Source: CAYUMU01 sp964445985
GTDB lineage: Bacteria; Planctomycetota; Planctomycetia; Pirellulales; S012-138
Length of the DNA stretch: 64,000 nt
Assembly (NCBI GenBank): GCA_964445985.1
Contig: CAYUMU010000001.1
Location: 1-64,000 of the forward strand
Direction: 5' to 3'
The position numbers and the translations under genes are program-made. The notes beneath the pieces are model-generated. The model did not search any database and was not told where the DNA came from. It saw only the letters and a list, made by a program, of their open reading frames with translations. Shown here piece by piece: positions 7,230 to 16,551 of this stretch; position 1 is the stretch's first letter; the number at the start of each line of letters is the position of its first letter.

Positions 7230-10200
7230 CTATTCATCGTCCGCATCGTCATCTTCGCCGAGCAGGGCCGACAGCGATTCCAGATCCTCGGCATCGAGCT
7301 GGGCGAGCGGGAAGTCCGACGGCGTTGCCGCGCCAGCGTCGGCCGTTTCGCAATGGGCAATCAACTTGCGCAATTGTTGCAGCAGGTCGCCAGCCACACG
7401 CTCGATCGTGGCGGCATCGTACTGCTCGCGGCTATAGACCCATTCCACATGCAACTGACCGCCGCGAATATGCGAAATCAATTCAATGCCGTGCCGCCGC
7501 ACATTCTCCTTGGCATAGAGCGGACCCGCCGGTTCGTCCGCCAAACGAAGCAGCGCGCCCGCTGGCAAGGTTTGATCGAATTGCCCCAGGTAGTTGAAGC
7601 AGAGCGCCGCCGGCTCTTTGGGCGTTTTTCGCAACGACTCTCTTACGCTCGGCTCGGGGCACAGCCAGCGCAGCAGGCCGTATCCCAGCCCGCCATCGGG
7701 CACTTGCCGCAAACACTCCTTGGTGTCGATCAATGTCTGTCGCAGATCGTTGGGCGCCAGTGCGCGAATCTGCACGGGAAACAGCGTGGTGAACCAGCCC
7801 ACGGTGCGGCTCAAATCAAATTGCTCGTCGAGATCGGCCCGGCCGTGGCCTTCCAGATCGATTCGCCAGCGGCGGTACGTCGTCCAAGAAGCCAGCGTGA
7901 GCGACAGGGCCGCCAGCAAGGTTTCGTGAACCTGCATGCGATAGGCGGTTGGCACATTGTGCAGCAGCGACTGGGTCTCGGCCGCGCTCAGCGAACCTTG
8001 CGCGCGGGCAATATCCCTGGCGCGATTGGGTCCCTCGGGCCGATCCACCGGCAGGGCGCCTGGCACCCGGAGCACATCTAGCCAATAGGCAAGTTCCAGC
8101 TGCCGCCGCGGCGAGGCGGCCTCGGTTTCGAGCCGTACGCCCCAATCGGCAAAGCTGCTGGTCTTGGGTGGCAGCGGCGGGTCGAGGGTGTGCGACATGC
8201 CTTGGCAAATCACTTGCAGGTCTTCCAGCAAGATGCGCCAGCTCACGGCATCGACCGCCAGGTGATGAATGGCGATGAGCAGCCTCGCATTGCTTTTGCC
8301 TGGGTCTTTGTTCGACTTGACCCCTTCCATCCATGCGGCGCGAAGCAGCGGTCCCTGTTCCGCGTTCAAGCTGGCCTGAACTTCGGCCGCCACCTGGCTC
8401 AGGGGTTGTTGGGTTTGGCCCAGATCGTATCGCCACAACAGGTCGTCGAGATTTACTTCCGCAACCGGTACGATCTCTTGCGAAACGCCGGTATTCAGGG
8501 CGGGAGCTTTGACATATGCGCCACGCCTTAACCGCAGCCGGAGCACGTCGTGGTGCATTACCAACCGTCGCAGGGCCGTATCGACCATCGAGGCCGTCAG
8601 GTCGGCGGTGGGCGTCAGCATCACGGCCTGATTGAAGTGATGGAGGTTCGCCAGCGGTTGCGCCAGCATCTCGCATTGGATGGGCGTGAGCGGCGCATGC
8701 CCGGTAACTTCGCCTTGAGGAGCAATGACGGCGGGTCCGCTGCCGGCAACTTGCGCCAGCTCGGCAATGGTTTGGTTCAAGAACAATTGCTTGGGAGTGA
8801 GCCGAAGCCCCGCGGCGGAGGCCCTGGCGATCACTTGAATGGTCAGGATGGAATCGCCGCCGAGCTCGAAGAAATTGTCGTGACGGCCCACCTGATCGAT
8901 GTGCAGCACCTCGCGCCAGATTTGGGCCAGCGTGGTTTCCACCTCGGTTTGAGGCGGCGCGTAGCTCGCCCTCAATGCAGGACGCGAGGTATCGGGGGCC
9001 GGCAATCTTTCCCGCGCCACGCGGCCGTGGTGCTCGCGCGGCAGTTTATCCAAAGCCACGAATGCCGAGGGGAGCATGTAGGCCGGCAGATGCCGTTCCA
9101 AATGCTCTAGCAGTTCGCTGATCGCTGGCCCAGCCGGTTTACCTTGCGGCAGGTCGTCGCTAGCCGTGGGCTCCAAGGCGTAATAGGCCACCAGCCGCTT
9201 GCGGCCCGGCTGATCCTCACGCGCTATCACGGCGCACTCGGCAATCGCCCCATGTCGCAGCAGTGCCGTTTCGATCTCGCCCAACTCGATACGGTAACCG
9301 CGAATCTTGACCTGGTGATCTTGCCGGCCCAAGAATTCGATCGTCCCGTCTGGCAAGTAACGGGCCAGGTCGCCCGTGCGGTAGACGCGAGGTTGCGTGG
9401 AACTTGCCGGCTGGCCGTCAGGGTTGTCGCTGCTGGCCGCGGCCCCTTTCTCAGATGTGGCTCGCATAAAAGGGTGGGCCACGAACCGCTCGGCCGTAAG
9501 CCGCGGTGATTGACGGTAGCCGCGCGCCACGCCGATGCCACCCAGCACCAGTTCGCCCACCACGCCCACCGGCAGCGGTTGAAGTTGGGCATCGAGCACA
9601 TATGCTTCGTTGCCGGGAATGGGCCGGCCGATCGGCAAGCGGTCACGCTGGGGAAGTTGTTCGGGATCGCGCGCCACATACAGCGTGGTGGTAATGCTGG
9701 CCTCGGTCACGCCGTACGCATACACAATGGGGACACGCGTTAGCTCCAGCCAGCGCTTGACCTTTTTGGTGGGCATGGAATCGCCACCCGTCATAAAGGT
9801 TCTCAAATGCTGGGCGGCTTGCGGGTCGCGTTCGGCCAAATCCAAAACTTGCGCCCACACGCTGGGCGGCATGTGTACGAAGTTCACACGGCGCTCACGC
9901 GACCAATGCATGATTTCCTCGCCGCTCAGTTCCAGCGGCGTGGGGTGCAGCACCAAGGTGGCCCCGGAAAGCAGCGTGGGGAAGATCTCTTCGCCCGCGG
10001 CGTCGAAGCTGGGCGAAAGATACTGCAACATGCGATCGCCTACGGAAATGTTGCAGGTTTCGATCATCACGCGCGCGTGATTCACCAGGCCCGCATGCGG
10101 CACCTCGACCCCTTTGGGCCGGCCCGTGGAGCCCGAAGTGAAAATCAAGTAGGCCAGCGAATCATCGCGGTAATCGACCGCTGGCGATGTTTCCGGCAAC

Positions 10201-12332
10201 GATTGCAGCGTATCCAGCGTATCCAGACAAATGATCTCTGGCTGTTCGCCTGCCAAACCCTCTGTCGCGGCCAGCGGTTCTCCGCTGTAGTGACTCAGCA
10301 TTTCACGCGTCGCCAGATCGTTATCGGCAGCATAGGCCGCGCGCAATTGGGCCGCCGCTGGCGTGTGCGACAAGATATGCTGCATGCCGGCGTCGCTGGC
10401 CATCGATTTCAACCGCGCGGCTGGCCAACTGGGATCGAGCGGAACGTAGGCCGCGCCGGCTTTCAAAATGCCGAACATCGCGGCCAGCATTTCGGGGCAG
10501 CGTTCAAAGCACAGACCCACGGACGTTTCTGGCTGCGTTCGTTGTTCCAATAAATAGTGCGCCACCTGGTTGGCTCGGCGATCCAACTCCGCGTACGTCC
10601 AGCGCGTATTGTCCAGTTCCACGGCCACGGCGCCCGGGGTTCGCGCGGCCTGTTCTTCAAAGGCCCGCGCCAGGTGCCCTGGCCGTTGCTGGCTGCCGGG
10701 CGAATTCCATTGGATCAATTGTCGGCGTCGCTGGGCGGTGTCTAGCAGCGGCAGCGAACCCAGCGGACGCTCCGGCCCGCGCGTGATGGCCGTGAGCAGC
10801 GTTTCGAAGGTATTCAACAACCGCGTGGCGGTATCGGGCAAGAACAGGTCGCGATTGTAGACCAGCAGCAGATCGAGTTGATCTGCCTCGCTGACGTTCA
10901 AGGTGAGATCGAAATTCGCGGCCTGCACGTGCCCTAGCTCGATATCGGCAATGGCCAAATCGGCCAGGCGGTGCGAAGCGACCGGGGCATTTTGCAGCAC
11001 GAACATGGTTTGAAAGAGCGGCGTGCGACTCAAGTCGCGCTCTGGCTGAATCGCTTCCACCAACTCTTCAAACGGCAAATCCTGATGGGCGTAAGCATCG
11101 AGCATGTGCTTGCGCACCTCGGCCAGCAGGGGCTTAAAGCCGGCTTCGAGTTCGATCTCGCTTCGCAACACCAACGTGTTCACAAAGAAGCCAATCAACG
11201 GCTCGAACTCGGCGCGGGTGCGGCCGGCGATGGGCGTTCCCACCCAGATATCGCGCCCGCCAGAAACTCGCGACAGCAGCACCTGCCAGGCGGCGATCAG
11301 CACCATGAACAGCGTGCAATTTTCTTCGCGCGCAAATCGCCGGAGCGAAGCGCTGAGACTGCCGGGGAGTTGCCGCCGCACGGTGGCCCCGCGAAAGGTT
11401 TGCACGCTAGGACGCGGCAGATCCAGCGGCAGTTCTAACCAGGGCGGCGATCCTTGCAGGCGATTGCGCCAATAGGCCAACTGAGAATGGGCCAGTTCGC
11501 CTTCGATCATCTTTCGCTGCCAGGCCGCAAAGTCAGCATATTGCAGCTTGAGTTCGGGCAGCGTGCATGCTTCGCCCCGGCGGAACGCGTCGTACCGTGC
11601 CGCCACTTCGAATCGCAGCACCGCCAGCGACCAGCCATCGCAAATAATGTGATGCAGCACCAGCATTAGCACGTGCCGCTCGGGGGCCAGCTTGAACAGC
11701 GTGGCCCTGACCAGCGGGCCGCGGGTTAGATCGAAGGCCCGATTGGCTTCCGCGGCCGCGAGCCGCGCCAGTTCGGCTTCGATCGCTTCGGCCGGCAACC
11801 CGGTGAGGTCGACCTCGTGCCACTGGGCAGGAAGCCGCGGGGCAATGTGCTGCCAGGCCACGCCGGAGTCGCTGGGGAACGTGGTTCTTAATGCCTGATG
11901 ACGCTCGACCACCAGGTTCAGCGATCGATGCAACACGCCCGCTTCGAGGGGGCCTTCCAAGCGGACGGCAGCGGAGACGTTATAGAACGAGTTGCCGGGG
12001 TCGAGCTGATCCAAGAACCACAACCGCTGCTGACCGAACGACAATGGCGCGGGGCTGGCCGGATCGCGGAGGGCGACCGAGCGAAATTGCGCCCGCTTGG
12101 GCATGCTGGCCAGCGCGTCGCCATCTCCCGTGACCGCACTCTGACCCTCGGGCGAGCCACGCTCCGCCGATTTCTGCTTGAGCAGTTTTTCTAACAATGC
12201 TCGCTTGGCAGGCGACAAATGCTCAATGCGATCCTCAATGCGGTCTGGGCTCATGTTGGCGAGTTGCAGTTGGCTGAAGATGGGAAGCGAGCGACGGATT
12301 CGAGGCGACTGGGAAACGCTTGCGATGTTCAC
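7230..12332 (-). CDS. NRPS module C-A-PCP-E (adds a D-configured residue)
   Basis: 1700 residues. An N-terminal helical segment (RIEHLSPAKRALLEKLL) precedes a condensation domain (about 95-530, HHIICDG at His227/His228/Asp232). The adenylation domain runs about 545-1115, with A3 FTSGSTGRPKG, A5 AYGVTE, A7 YRTGDL and A8 RGYRIELGEIE. The carrier has GGDSI (Ser1161), the form expected before an epimerase. The epimerisation domain (about 1205-1660) has HHLAVDAVSW, EGHGR, TVGWFTTLFPV and NYLGQF. An acidic tail follows. In A10 the usual GKVDR reads GRVAR, so Arg1104 replaces the adenylation lysine. The substrate-pocket residues appear to be D-A-E-H-M-G-A-I-T, which I cannot assign to an amino acid. 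The C domain should accept the fatty acyl from the upstream FAAL-ACP. The start shown is a GTG; the ATG at 12254 is an alternative. Confidence 0.93.
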   Translation of the reverse strand: MNIASVSQSPRIRRSLPIFSQLQLANMSPDRIEDRIEHLSPAKRALLEKLLKQKSAERGSPEGQSAVTGDGDALASMPKRAQFRSVALRDPASPAPLSFGQQRLWFLDQLDPGNSFYNVSAAVRLEGPLEAGVLHRSLNLVVERHQALRTTFPSDSGVAWQHIAPRLPAQWHEVDLTGLPAEAIEAELARLAAAEANRAFDLTRGPLVRATLFKLAPERHVLMLVLHHIICDGWSLAVLRFEVAARYDAFRRGEACTLPELKLQYADFAAWQRKMIEGELAHSQLAYWRNRLQGSPPWLELPLDLPRPSVQTFRGATVRRQLPGSLSASLRRFAREENCTLFMVLIAAWQVLLSRVSGGRDIWVGTPIAGRTRAEFEPLIGFFVNTLVLRSEIELEAGFKPLLAEVRKHMLDAYAHQDLPFEELVEAIQPERDLSRTPLFQTMFVLQNAPVASHRLADLAIADIELGHVQAANFDLTLNVSEADQLDLLLVYNRDLFLPDTATRLLNTFETLLTAITRGPERPLGSLPLLDTAQRRRQLIQWNSPGSQQRPGHLARAFEEQAARTPGAVAVELDNTRWTYAELDRRANQVAHYLLEQRTQPETSVGLCFERCPEMLAAMFGILKAGAAYVPLDPSWPAARLKSMASDAGMQHILSHTPAAAQLRAAYAADNDLATREMLSHYSGEPLAATEGLAGEQPEIICLDTLDTLQSLPETSPAVDYRDDSLAYLIFTSGSTGRPKGVEVPHAGLVNHARVMIETCNISVGDRMLQYLSPSFDAAGEEIFPTLLSGATLVLHPTPLELSGEEIMHWSRERRVNFVHMPPSVWAQVLDLAERDPQAAQHLRTFMTGGDSMPTKKVKRWLELTRVPIVYAYGVTEASITTTLYVARDPEQLPQRDRLPIGRPIPGNEAYVLDAQLQPLPVGVVGELVLGGIGVARGYRQSPRLTAERFVAHPFMRATSEKGAAASSDNPDGQPASSTQPRVYRTGDLARYLPDGTIEFLGRQDHQVKIRGYRIELGEIETALLRHGAIAECAVIAREDQPGRKRLVAYYALEPTASDDLPQGKPAGPAISELLEHLERHLPAYMLPSAFVALDKLPREHHGRVARERLPAPDTSRPALRASYAPPQTEVETTLAQIWREVLHIDQVGRHDNFFELGGDSILTIQVIARASAAGLRLTPKQLFLNQTIAELAQVAGSGPAVIAPQGEVTGHAPLTPIQCEMLAQPLANLHHFNQAVMLTPTADLTASMVDTALRRLVMHHDVLRLRLRRGAYVKAPALNTGVSQEIVPVAEVNLDDLLWRYDLGQTQQPLSQVAAEVQASLNAEQGPLLRAAWMEGVKSNKDPGKSNARLLIAIHHLAVDAVSWRILLEDLQVICQGMSHTLDPPLPPKTSSFADWGVRLETEAASPRRQLELAYWLDVLRVPGALPVDRPEGPNRARDIARAQGSLSAAETQSLLHNVPTAYRMQVHETLLAALSLTLASWTTYRRWRIDLEGHGRADLDEQFDLSRTVGWFTTLFPVQIRALAPNDLRQTLIDTKECLRQVPDGGLGYGLLRWLCPEPSVRESLRKTPKEPAALCFNYLGQFDQTLPAGALLRLADEPAGPLYAKENVRRHGIELISHIRGGQLHVEWVYSREQYDAATIERVAGDLLQQLRKLIAHCETADAGAATPSDFPLAQLDAEDLESLSALLGEDDDADDE

Positions 12333-12351
12333 CAGCCAACCGGCCAGCCGC

Positions 12352-14502
12352 TTATTCTTCGGGAGGCACCACCGGATCGATCTTGGCCAGTTGCTCGGCC
12401 ACTTCCGACTCGGTCATGCCTTCCAACTGCTCCAGCATGGCGGCCAAATCGGCGCCGTTGTTGGTTGTGGCGTCGCCGTTGGTCGGTTTTCCGGTGCCTA
12501 CCTGGTCAATGTACATGGCCAGTTCGGCAATGGTGGGCCGTTCGAACATGTCTCGCAGGGGGATCTCCACCTCAAATTGAGGCGCCATGCGGGTGGCCAA
12601 TTGCGTGGCCAACAGCGAGTGGCCACCGAGGTCGAAAAAGTTGTCGTGAATGCCCACGCGTTCTACCCCAAGCGCTTCTGACCAGATTTCGGCCAGCACC
12701 CGCTCGGTGGCGTTTCGCGGAGCCACGAATTCTTCGTCCTTGGGCAACCGTAGCGGTTTCAGTTCCCCTTGCCAACGCACAATCTCGTCGAGCGCGCCGG
12801 CCAAGAATTCTTCGCGAGCAATGCTCCGCTGAATCTTGCCACTCGATGTCTTGGGCACGGTGCCCAGCTTCACAAACACAATGGCATCCAGCGGTATCTG
12901 GTGCTCGGCGGCCACTTCGTTGCGAATCGATTCCATCAGCTTAGGCAAGTCGTGCTTTTGCGGACGCCGCAGTTCTTGTATCAGAACCACCCGCTCGCGG
13001 CCTTCGAGTTCCACGCTGAACACGGCGCTGCCATACGGCTTGAGATCCGGATGCACGCGCTCCACCGTTTGCTCGATGTCTTGGGGATAATGGTTGCGTC
13101 CCCACACAATGATGACATCTTTCAGGCGGCCCGTGATGTAGAGCTGCTCGCCATCTAAAAAGCCGAAGTCGCCCGTGCGGAGGAAGGGCCCCTGATCGTC
13201 GGCGGTGAACGCCCGAAAGCGTTCTTCGGTCGCTGGCGGATTGTTCCAATAGCCGCGGGCAATGCTCGGCCCGGCCAACCAGATTTCGCCCACTTCGCCA
13301 TCGGGAAGCCGCTGCAACGATTCGGGGTCGGCCACAATCACCCTGCCCGTTCGCACCGGCCGGCCGCAACCCACAAAGGTGCGCGAGTTTTCCGACCCTG
13401 GCGGAACCTCTTCCACGCGGTGTTCCGAGAGCGTGGTCAAGTCCACTGTTTTGGTCACCATGGCTTCGTCGCGCAAATTGCACGAAACCATCAACGTGCT
13501 TTCGGCCATGCCATAGCTGGGATAAAAAGCTTCTCGCCGCATGCCGCAGGGTCCAAAGGTTTCCAGGAAACGATCGAGGGTTTCCGGCCGGATCATTTCG
13601 GCGCCGTTGATGGCGACTTCCCAGTTGCCCAGGTCGAGCGACTTGCGATCCTCGGGCGAAATCTTGTTGATGCAGTGGTCGTAGGCAAAATCGGGCGCCG
13701 CGCTGCACGTGGCCTTGTAGTCCTCGAAGATTTTCAACCAGCGAATCGGCCGCGTGAAGAACGACAGCGGCGACAGCAAGATGGTGTGCCGCGCGCTGTG
13801 CCAGCCCAGCAGGTTGCCGATCAGGCCCATGTCGTGGTAGGGGGGGAGCCAACTGCAGATGACATTGTTTTCGCGATGCAGCAACTCGTGGATGCTCGAT
13901 AGATTCGCGATCAGGTTGCCGTGGTCGATCACCACGCCCTTGGGCGTGCCCGTCGAGCCCGAGGTGTATTGCAGCAGGGCCACGGTGTCGCGATTGGTCT
14001 CCACCGGCGACCACTTGTCGGCGCTCGCCAAACTGATTTCGTTGGTGGCCACCACGGTTTCGATGCCCGCCAGGCGGCGGAACAATTGTTCGGCCCACTC
14101 CAGCAAACCCGTGGAACTGAGCAACACCGTCGATTGCGAATCGGTGACAATGCTTTGCAGACGCGGCAAAATGCGGTGGCTCCGCATCGGGTCGGGCGGA
14201 TAGGCCGGCACGGCGATCACGCCCGCATAAAAGCAACCGACGATGGCCGCGGTGAACTCCATGCCGGGGTCGTATACCAACAGAGCGCGCTGCCCTTGCA
14301 GGCCCAACTGTTGCAGTTCCGCGGCAATGGCGCGCGCTTCGCGGTCGATCTCCGCGTAAGTGCACTCCGCCACCTGGCCCTCTTCTTCCAGCAAGAACGT
14401 GTAGGCCACATCGTTCGGCTGCTCGATGGCTCGACGGCGGTAAACTTCGCACAAACTGGCCGCATTGGCGCTGGGCGATTCAGCGTACATCGGAAACTTC
14501 AT
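12352..14502 (-). CDS. fatty acyl-AMP ligase fused to acyl carrier protein (FAAL-ACP)
   Basis: 716 residues. The adenylating domain (1-570) has YTSGSTGTPKG at 179, WLPPYHDMGLIG at 218, YPSYGMAESTLMVS at 328, RTGDFGFL at 442 and KTSSGKIQRS with the catalytic Lys556. These are the hallmarks of long-chain fatty acyl-AMP ligases rather than amino-acid adenylation domains. A carrier domain follows with GGHSL and Ser629. A 45-residue tail (MLEQLEGMTESEVAEQL) may dock on the next protein. The product would be an acyl-ACP that primes the C-A-PCP-E protein encoded 19 bp downstream. GAGGA lies 11 nt before the ATG. No phosphopantetheinyl transferase is in the window, so activation must come from elsewhere. 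Confidence 0.95.
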   Translation of the reverse strand: MKFPMYAESPSANAASLCEVYRRRAIEQPNDVAYTFLLEEEGQVAECTYAEIDREARAIAAELQQLGLQGQRALLVYDPGMEFTAAIVGCFYAGVIAVPAYPPDPMRSHRILPRLQSIVTDSQSTVLLSSTGLLEWAEQLFRRLAGIETVVATNEISLASADKWSPVETNRDTVALLQYTSGSTGTPKGVVIDHGNLIANLSSIHELLHRENNVICSWLPPYHDMGLIGNLLGWHSARHTILLSPLSFFTRPIRWLKIFEDYKATCSAAPDFAYDHCINKISPEDRKSLDLGNWEVAINGAEMIRPETLDRFLETFGPCGMRREAFYPSYGMAESTLMVSCNLRDEAMVTKTVDLTTLSEHRVEEVPPGSENSRTFVGCGRPVRTGRVIVADPESLQRLPDGEVGEIWLAGPSIARGYWNNPPATEERFRAFTADDQGPFLRTGDFGFLDGEQLYITGRLKDVIIVWGRNHYPQDIEQTVERVHPDLKPYGSAVFSVELEGRERVVLIQELRRPQKHDLPKLMESIRNEVAAEHQIPLDAIVFVKLGTVPKTSSGKIQRSIAREEFLAGALDEIVRWQGELKPLRLPKDEEFVAPRNATERVLAEIWSEALGVERVGIHDNFFDLGGHSLLATQLATRMAPQFEVEIPLRDMFERPTIAELAMYIDQVGTGKPTNGDATTNNGADLAAMLEQLEGMTESEVAEQLAKIDPVVPPEE

Positions 14503-14811
14503 CTACGACGATCCTCGCAAGTATTAAATTGACTGCGCCCAGCGCAACCGCTGGCGTCACCGATCGAACTTGCCTGGGCGGCAGTTCATTCCGTGGCGGT
14601 CGAACGCGACCTTCCTGATCGTCGTCTTGATTCTATCGCCCTCCGCCAGCGTTGCGCTGGCGAGGTTGTTTCGATTGTGGCCTGGCCGCGGGGGCTTGGC
14701 CGTCAGGCTCCTTAGCTATCTCATCAGGAACATCAACCGCAAGTGCCGCAGGTTGCGGACAATTGCTGGGCGGATATTCGTAAGCGGTTCATGTCGCGGT
14801 AGCGGGTGAAG
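14503..14811. other. intergenic region with two inverted hairpin repeats
   Basis: No gene supported in 309 bp. It holds two related palindromes: CGCCAGCG-TTG-CGCTGGCG at 14644-14662, and an imperfect, oppositely oriented copy around 14538-14556 (CCCAGCGCAACCGCTGG). The second lies just upstream of the FAAL start and could terminate the permease transcript or form a leader structure. An open frame at 14570-14809 has no recognisable features and is probably chance. Confidence 0.4.
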
Positions 14812-16014
14812 TTACTCCTGGTGCCGTAGCGCGACGGTGGGCAGCAGCTTTGACGCTCGAAAGGCGGGATAAACCGATCCCAAAAACCCAATCACCAGGG
14901 AGATTGCAAACCCAATCACAACCACCAGGGGATCAATTCGCGTATCGATCGTACCATTCACGGCTGGCAGTTTCCCCAGCGAATACGTCAACAAACAGGC
15001 GGTGACGGCGCCGAGCGTCGCGCCCACCACCGAGAGCATCATCGCTTCGAGCATGATCATCGACACCACGCGGTGACGACGCCAGCCCACGGCCCGCAGA
15101 ATTCCGATCTCGCCCGTGCGTTCGAACACCGACATCACCATGGTGTTCATCATGCTGATCGTTCCCACCACAATGGCAATGAACGAAGTCAGCCACGCCA
15201 TGGCGCCGGCGGCTTTGATGCGCACGTCGTCCTTAATAAAATCTTCCGTCGGTTGGGCAGTTAGTTGCTGTTGATCGGCGAATTTCAGGGCTTCAATCTG
15301 CTTGCACGTTTCTTCAACCCACTGGCGTTTGGACCACGCCCGTTGCTCCTCGGTAAGTTCGCCTTCCGAAAACTCGCTCGGATCTTTCACCGCAAAGTTG
15401 ATCCACGTTACCTGACCGTTGCGAAACATTAACTCCTGCAAATCCTTAATCGGCACAAACATGGCGCCGTTTTCGTAAACATTTGTAGTCTCGAATATTC
15501 CGATTATGCGGATCGACGCCCCCGCCACGGCTACTTCGTCTCCCACCTTGCGCCGTAAGTTTTGGGCCAGCGTTTTGCCCATTAAGGTCACGTTATGGTC
15601 GCCCGGCTCCAAGGCCCGGCCCGATAACACCGTGAGATCGCGAACGACCCGCGACCCCGGCGGCAAACCCTGAATGCCCGTGCTAAATATGTCGTATTCC
15701 GGAAAGCCCACGGTTTCCATCAAGATCGGCGTGACTTCCCGGATGGGCTTCGCATTGCCGATCTTCAGGTCGACGACCTGTTGCACCACCGCTTCATCGA
15801 TCGAACTCGCCATGGGATCGGCCCCGCCGGCCCGCATCACCACGGCGTCGATCCCATGTCCTTCGTACAGTTCGCGATACGATCGCTTAAAACCCCAGGA
15901 GATGCCGACGAGTGAAACCACGCAGCCGACCGATACGGCCAGCCCCAAAATAGTTAACGTGGACCGACTGGCACGACGCCGCAGGTTGCGATAAACAATC
16001 GTTGAAAAATACAT
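14812..16014 (-). CDS. ABC transporter permease, FtsX/MacB type
   Basis: 400 residues with one N-terminal membrane helix (LTILGLAVSVGCVVSLVGISW, about 19-39), a long extracytoplasmic MacB-PCD-like domain (about 45-270) and three C-terminal helices (about 275-390) with the FtsX-type stretch VFERTGEIGILRAVGWRRHRV. MacB-family permeases use a mechanotransmission mechanism to move lipids, peptides or lipopeptides across the inner membrane. The partner ATPase is not adjacent: upstream is 537 bp without a gene, then a divergent epimerase. The permease precedes the FAAL and NRPS genes on the same strand by 309 bp, so export of the lipopeptide is a reasonable but unproven role. Confidence 0.85.
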   Translation of the reverse strand: MYFSTIVYRNLRRRASRSTLTILGLAVSVGCVVSLVGISWGFKRSYRELYEGHGIDAVVMRAGGADPMASSIDEAVVQQVVDLKIGNAKPIREVTPILMETVGFPEYDIFSTGIQGLPPGSRVVRDLTVLSGRALEPGDHNVTLMGKTLAQNLRRKVGDEVAVAGASIRIIGIFETTNVYENGAMFVPIKDLQELMFRNGQVTWINFAVKDPSEFSEGELTEEQRAWSKRQWVEETCKQIEALKFADQQQLTAQPTEDFIKDDVRIKAAGAMAWLTSFIAIVVGTISMMNTMVMSVFERTGEIGILRAVGWRRHRVVSMIMLEAMMLSVVGATLGAVTACLLTYSLGKLPAVNGTIDTRIDPLVVVIGFAISLVIGFLGSVYPAFRASKLLPTVALRHQE

Positions 16015-16551
16015 TTACAAACCCACGAACACGATATGACAGCACCCGGCCTTGCTCCCTGGCAATACCGCCAAGCCCCGCCAAGAACCCCGTGGGCTCG
16101 CGCTTCGTTTACGGGGAGCCACGCAGCCTTGGCGTCTTCGCTTCCACGCCGCCAGCTCCCACGGCCACCGTTGGGGGGGAGAGAAGGCCCAAGGCTGTTC
16201 GCCCGACCCAATTTCACGGCCCGCCACCAGTGTGGCCGTTCCGCTGTCAAATTGTAAAGCGGGCACATGGGAGAGACGCTACCATTTATACGGATTAAAT
16301 CCTCGATAAGGCAGGGATGACTTCCAATGCGGACGAGTAAGCGGATTCAGGGGATTTCCCCATGACATTCCTCCGGGAGTGGACACTTTTTCACTTCCCT
16401 TTTTCTCACGATTCAACAGGGGGCTCCGCAGCCTATTCGGCGAGCCTGCCCTACCAGACCGATTTCGGTAGGAATTTGACTCAGGATGGGCGGCGACTTC
16501 CTTCGCTTGGTTCATCGCCCTCCCCCCCGCTCTCAGGAAAAATGCCAATTC
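16015..16551. other. intergenic region between divergent genes, no gene seen
   Basis: This 537-bp gap separates the permease (minus) from the epimerase (plus). Several short frames are open on both strands but none shows a domain, a ribosome binding site or a composition that favours coding. Promoters for both flanking genes should lie here, but I cannot pick them out with confidence. Confidence 0.3.

Noticed and set aside
14570..14809. Plus-strand 79-codon frame between the permease and FAAL genes
   Set aside because: It has a hydrophobic patch but no ribosome binding site, no domain, and it covers one of the hairpin repeats. Probably chance.
1..16014. Dehydrogenase, LLM monooxygenase and hydrolase as tailoring enzymes of the lipopeptide
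   Set aside because: A terminator and a transposase relic separate them from the NRPS operon, and the LLM is of the general type rather than one fused to or embedded in NRPS genes. The link is possible but unsupported.
16015..16551. Proline/Arg-rich frames such as 16036-16257
   Set aside because: Typical GC-rich shadow frames with no domain, start signal or neighbour relation.
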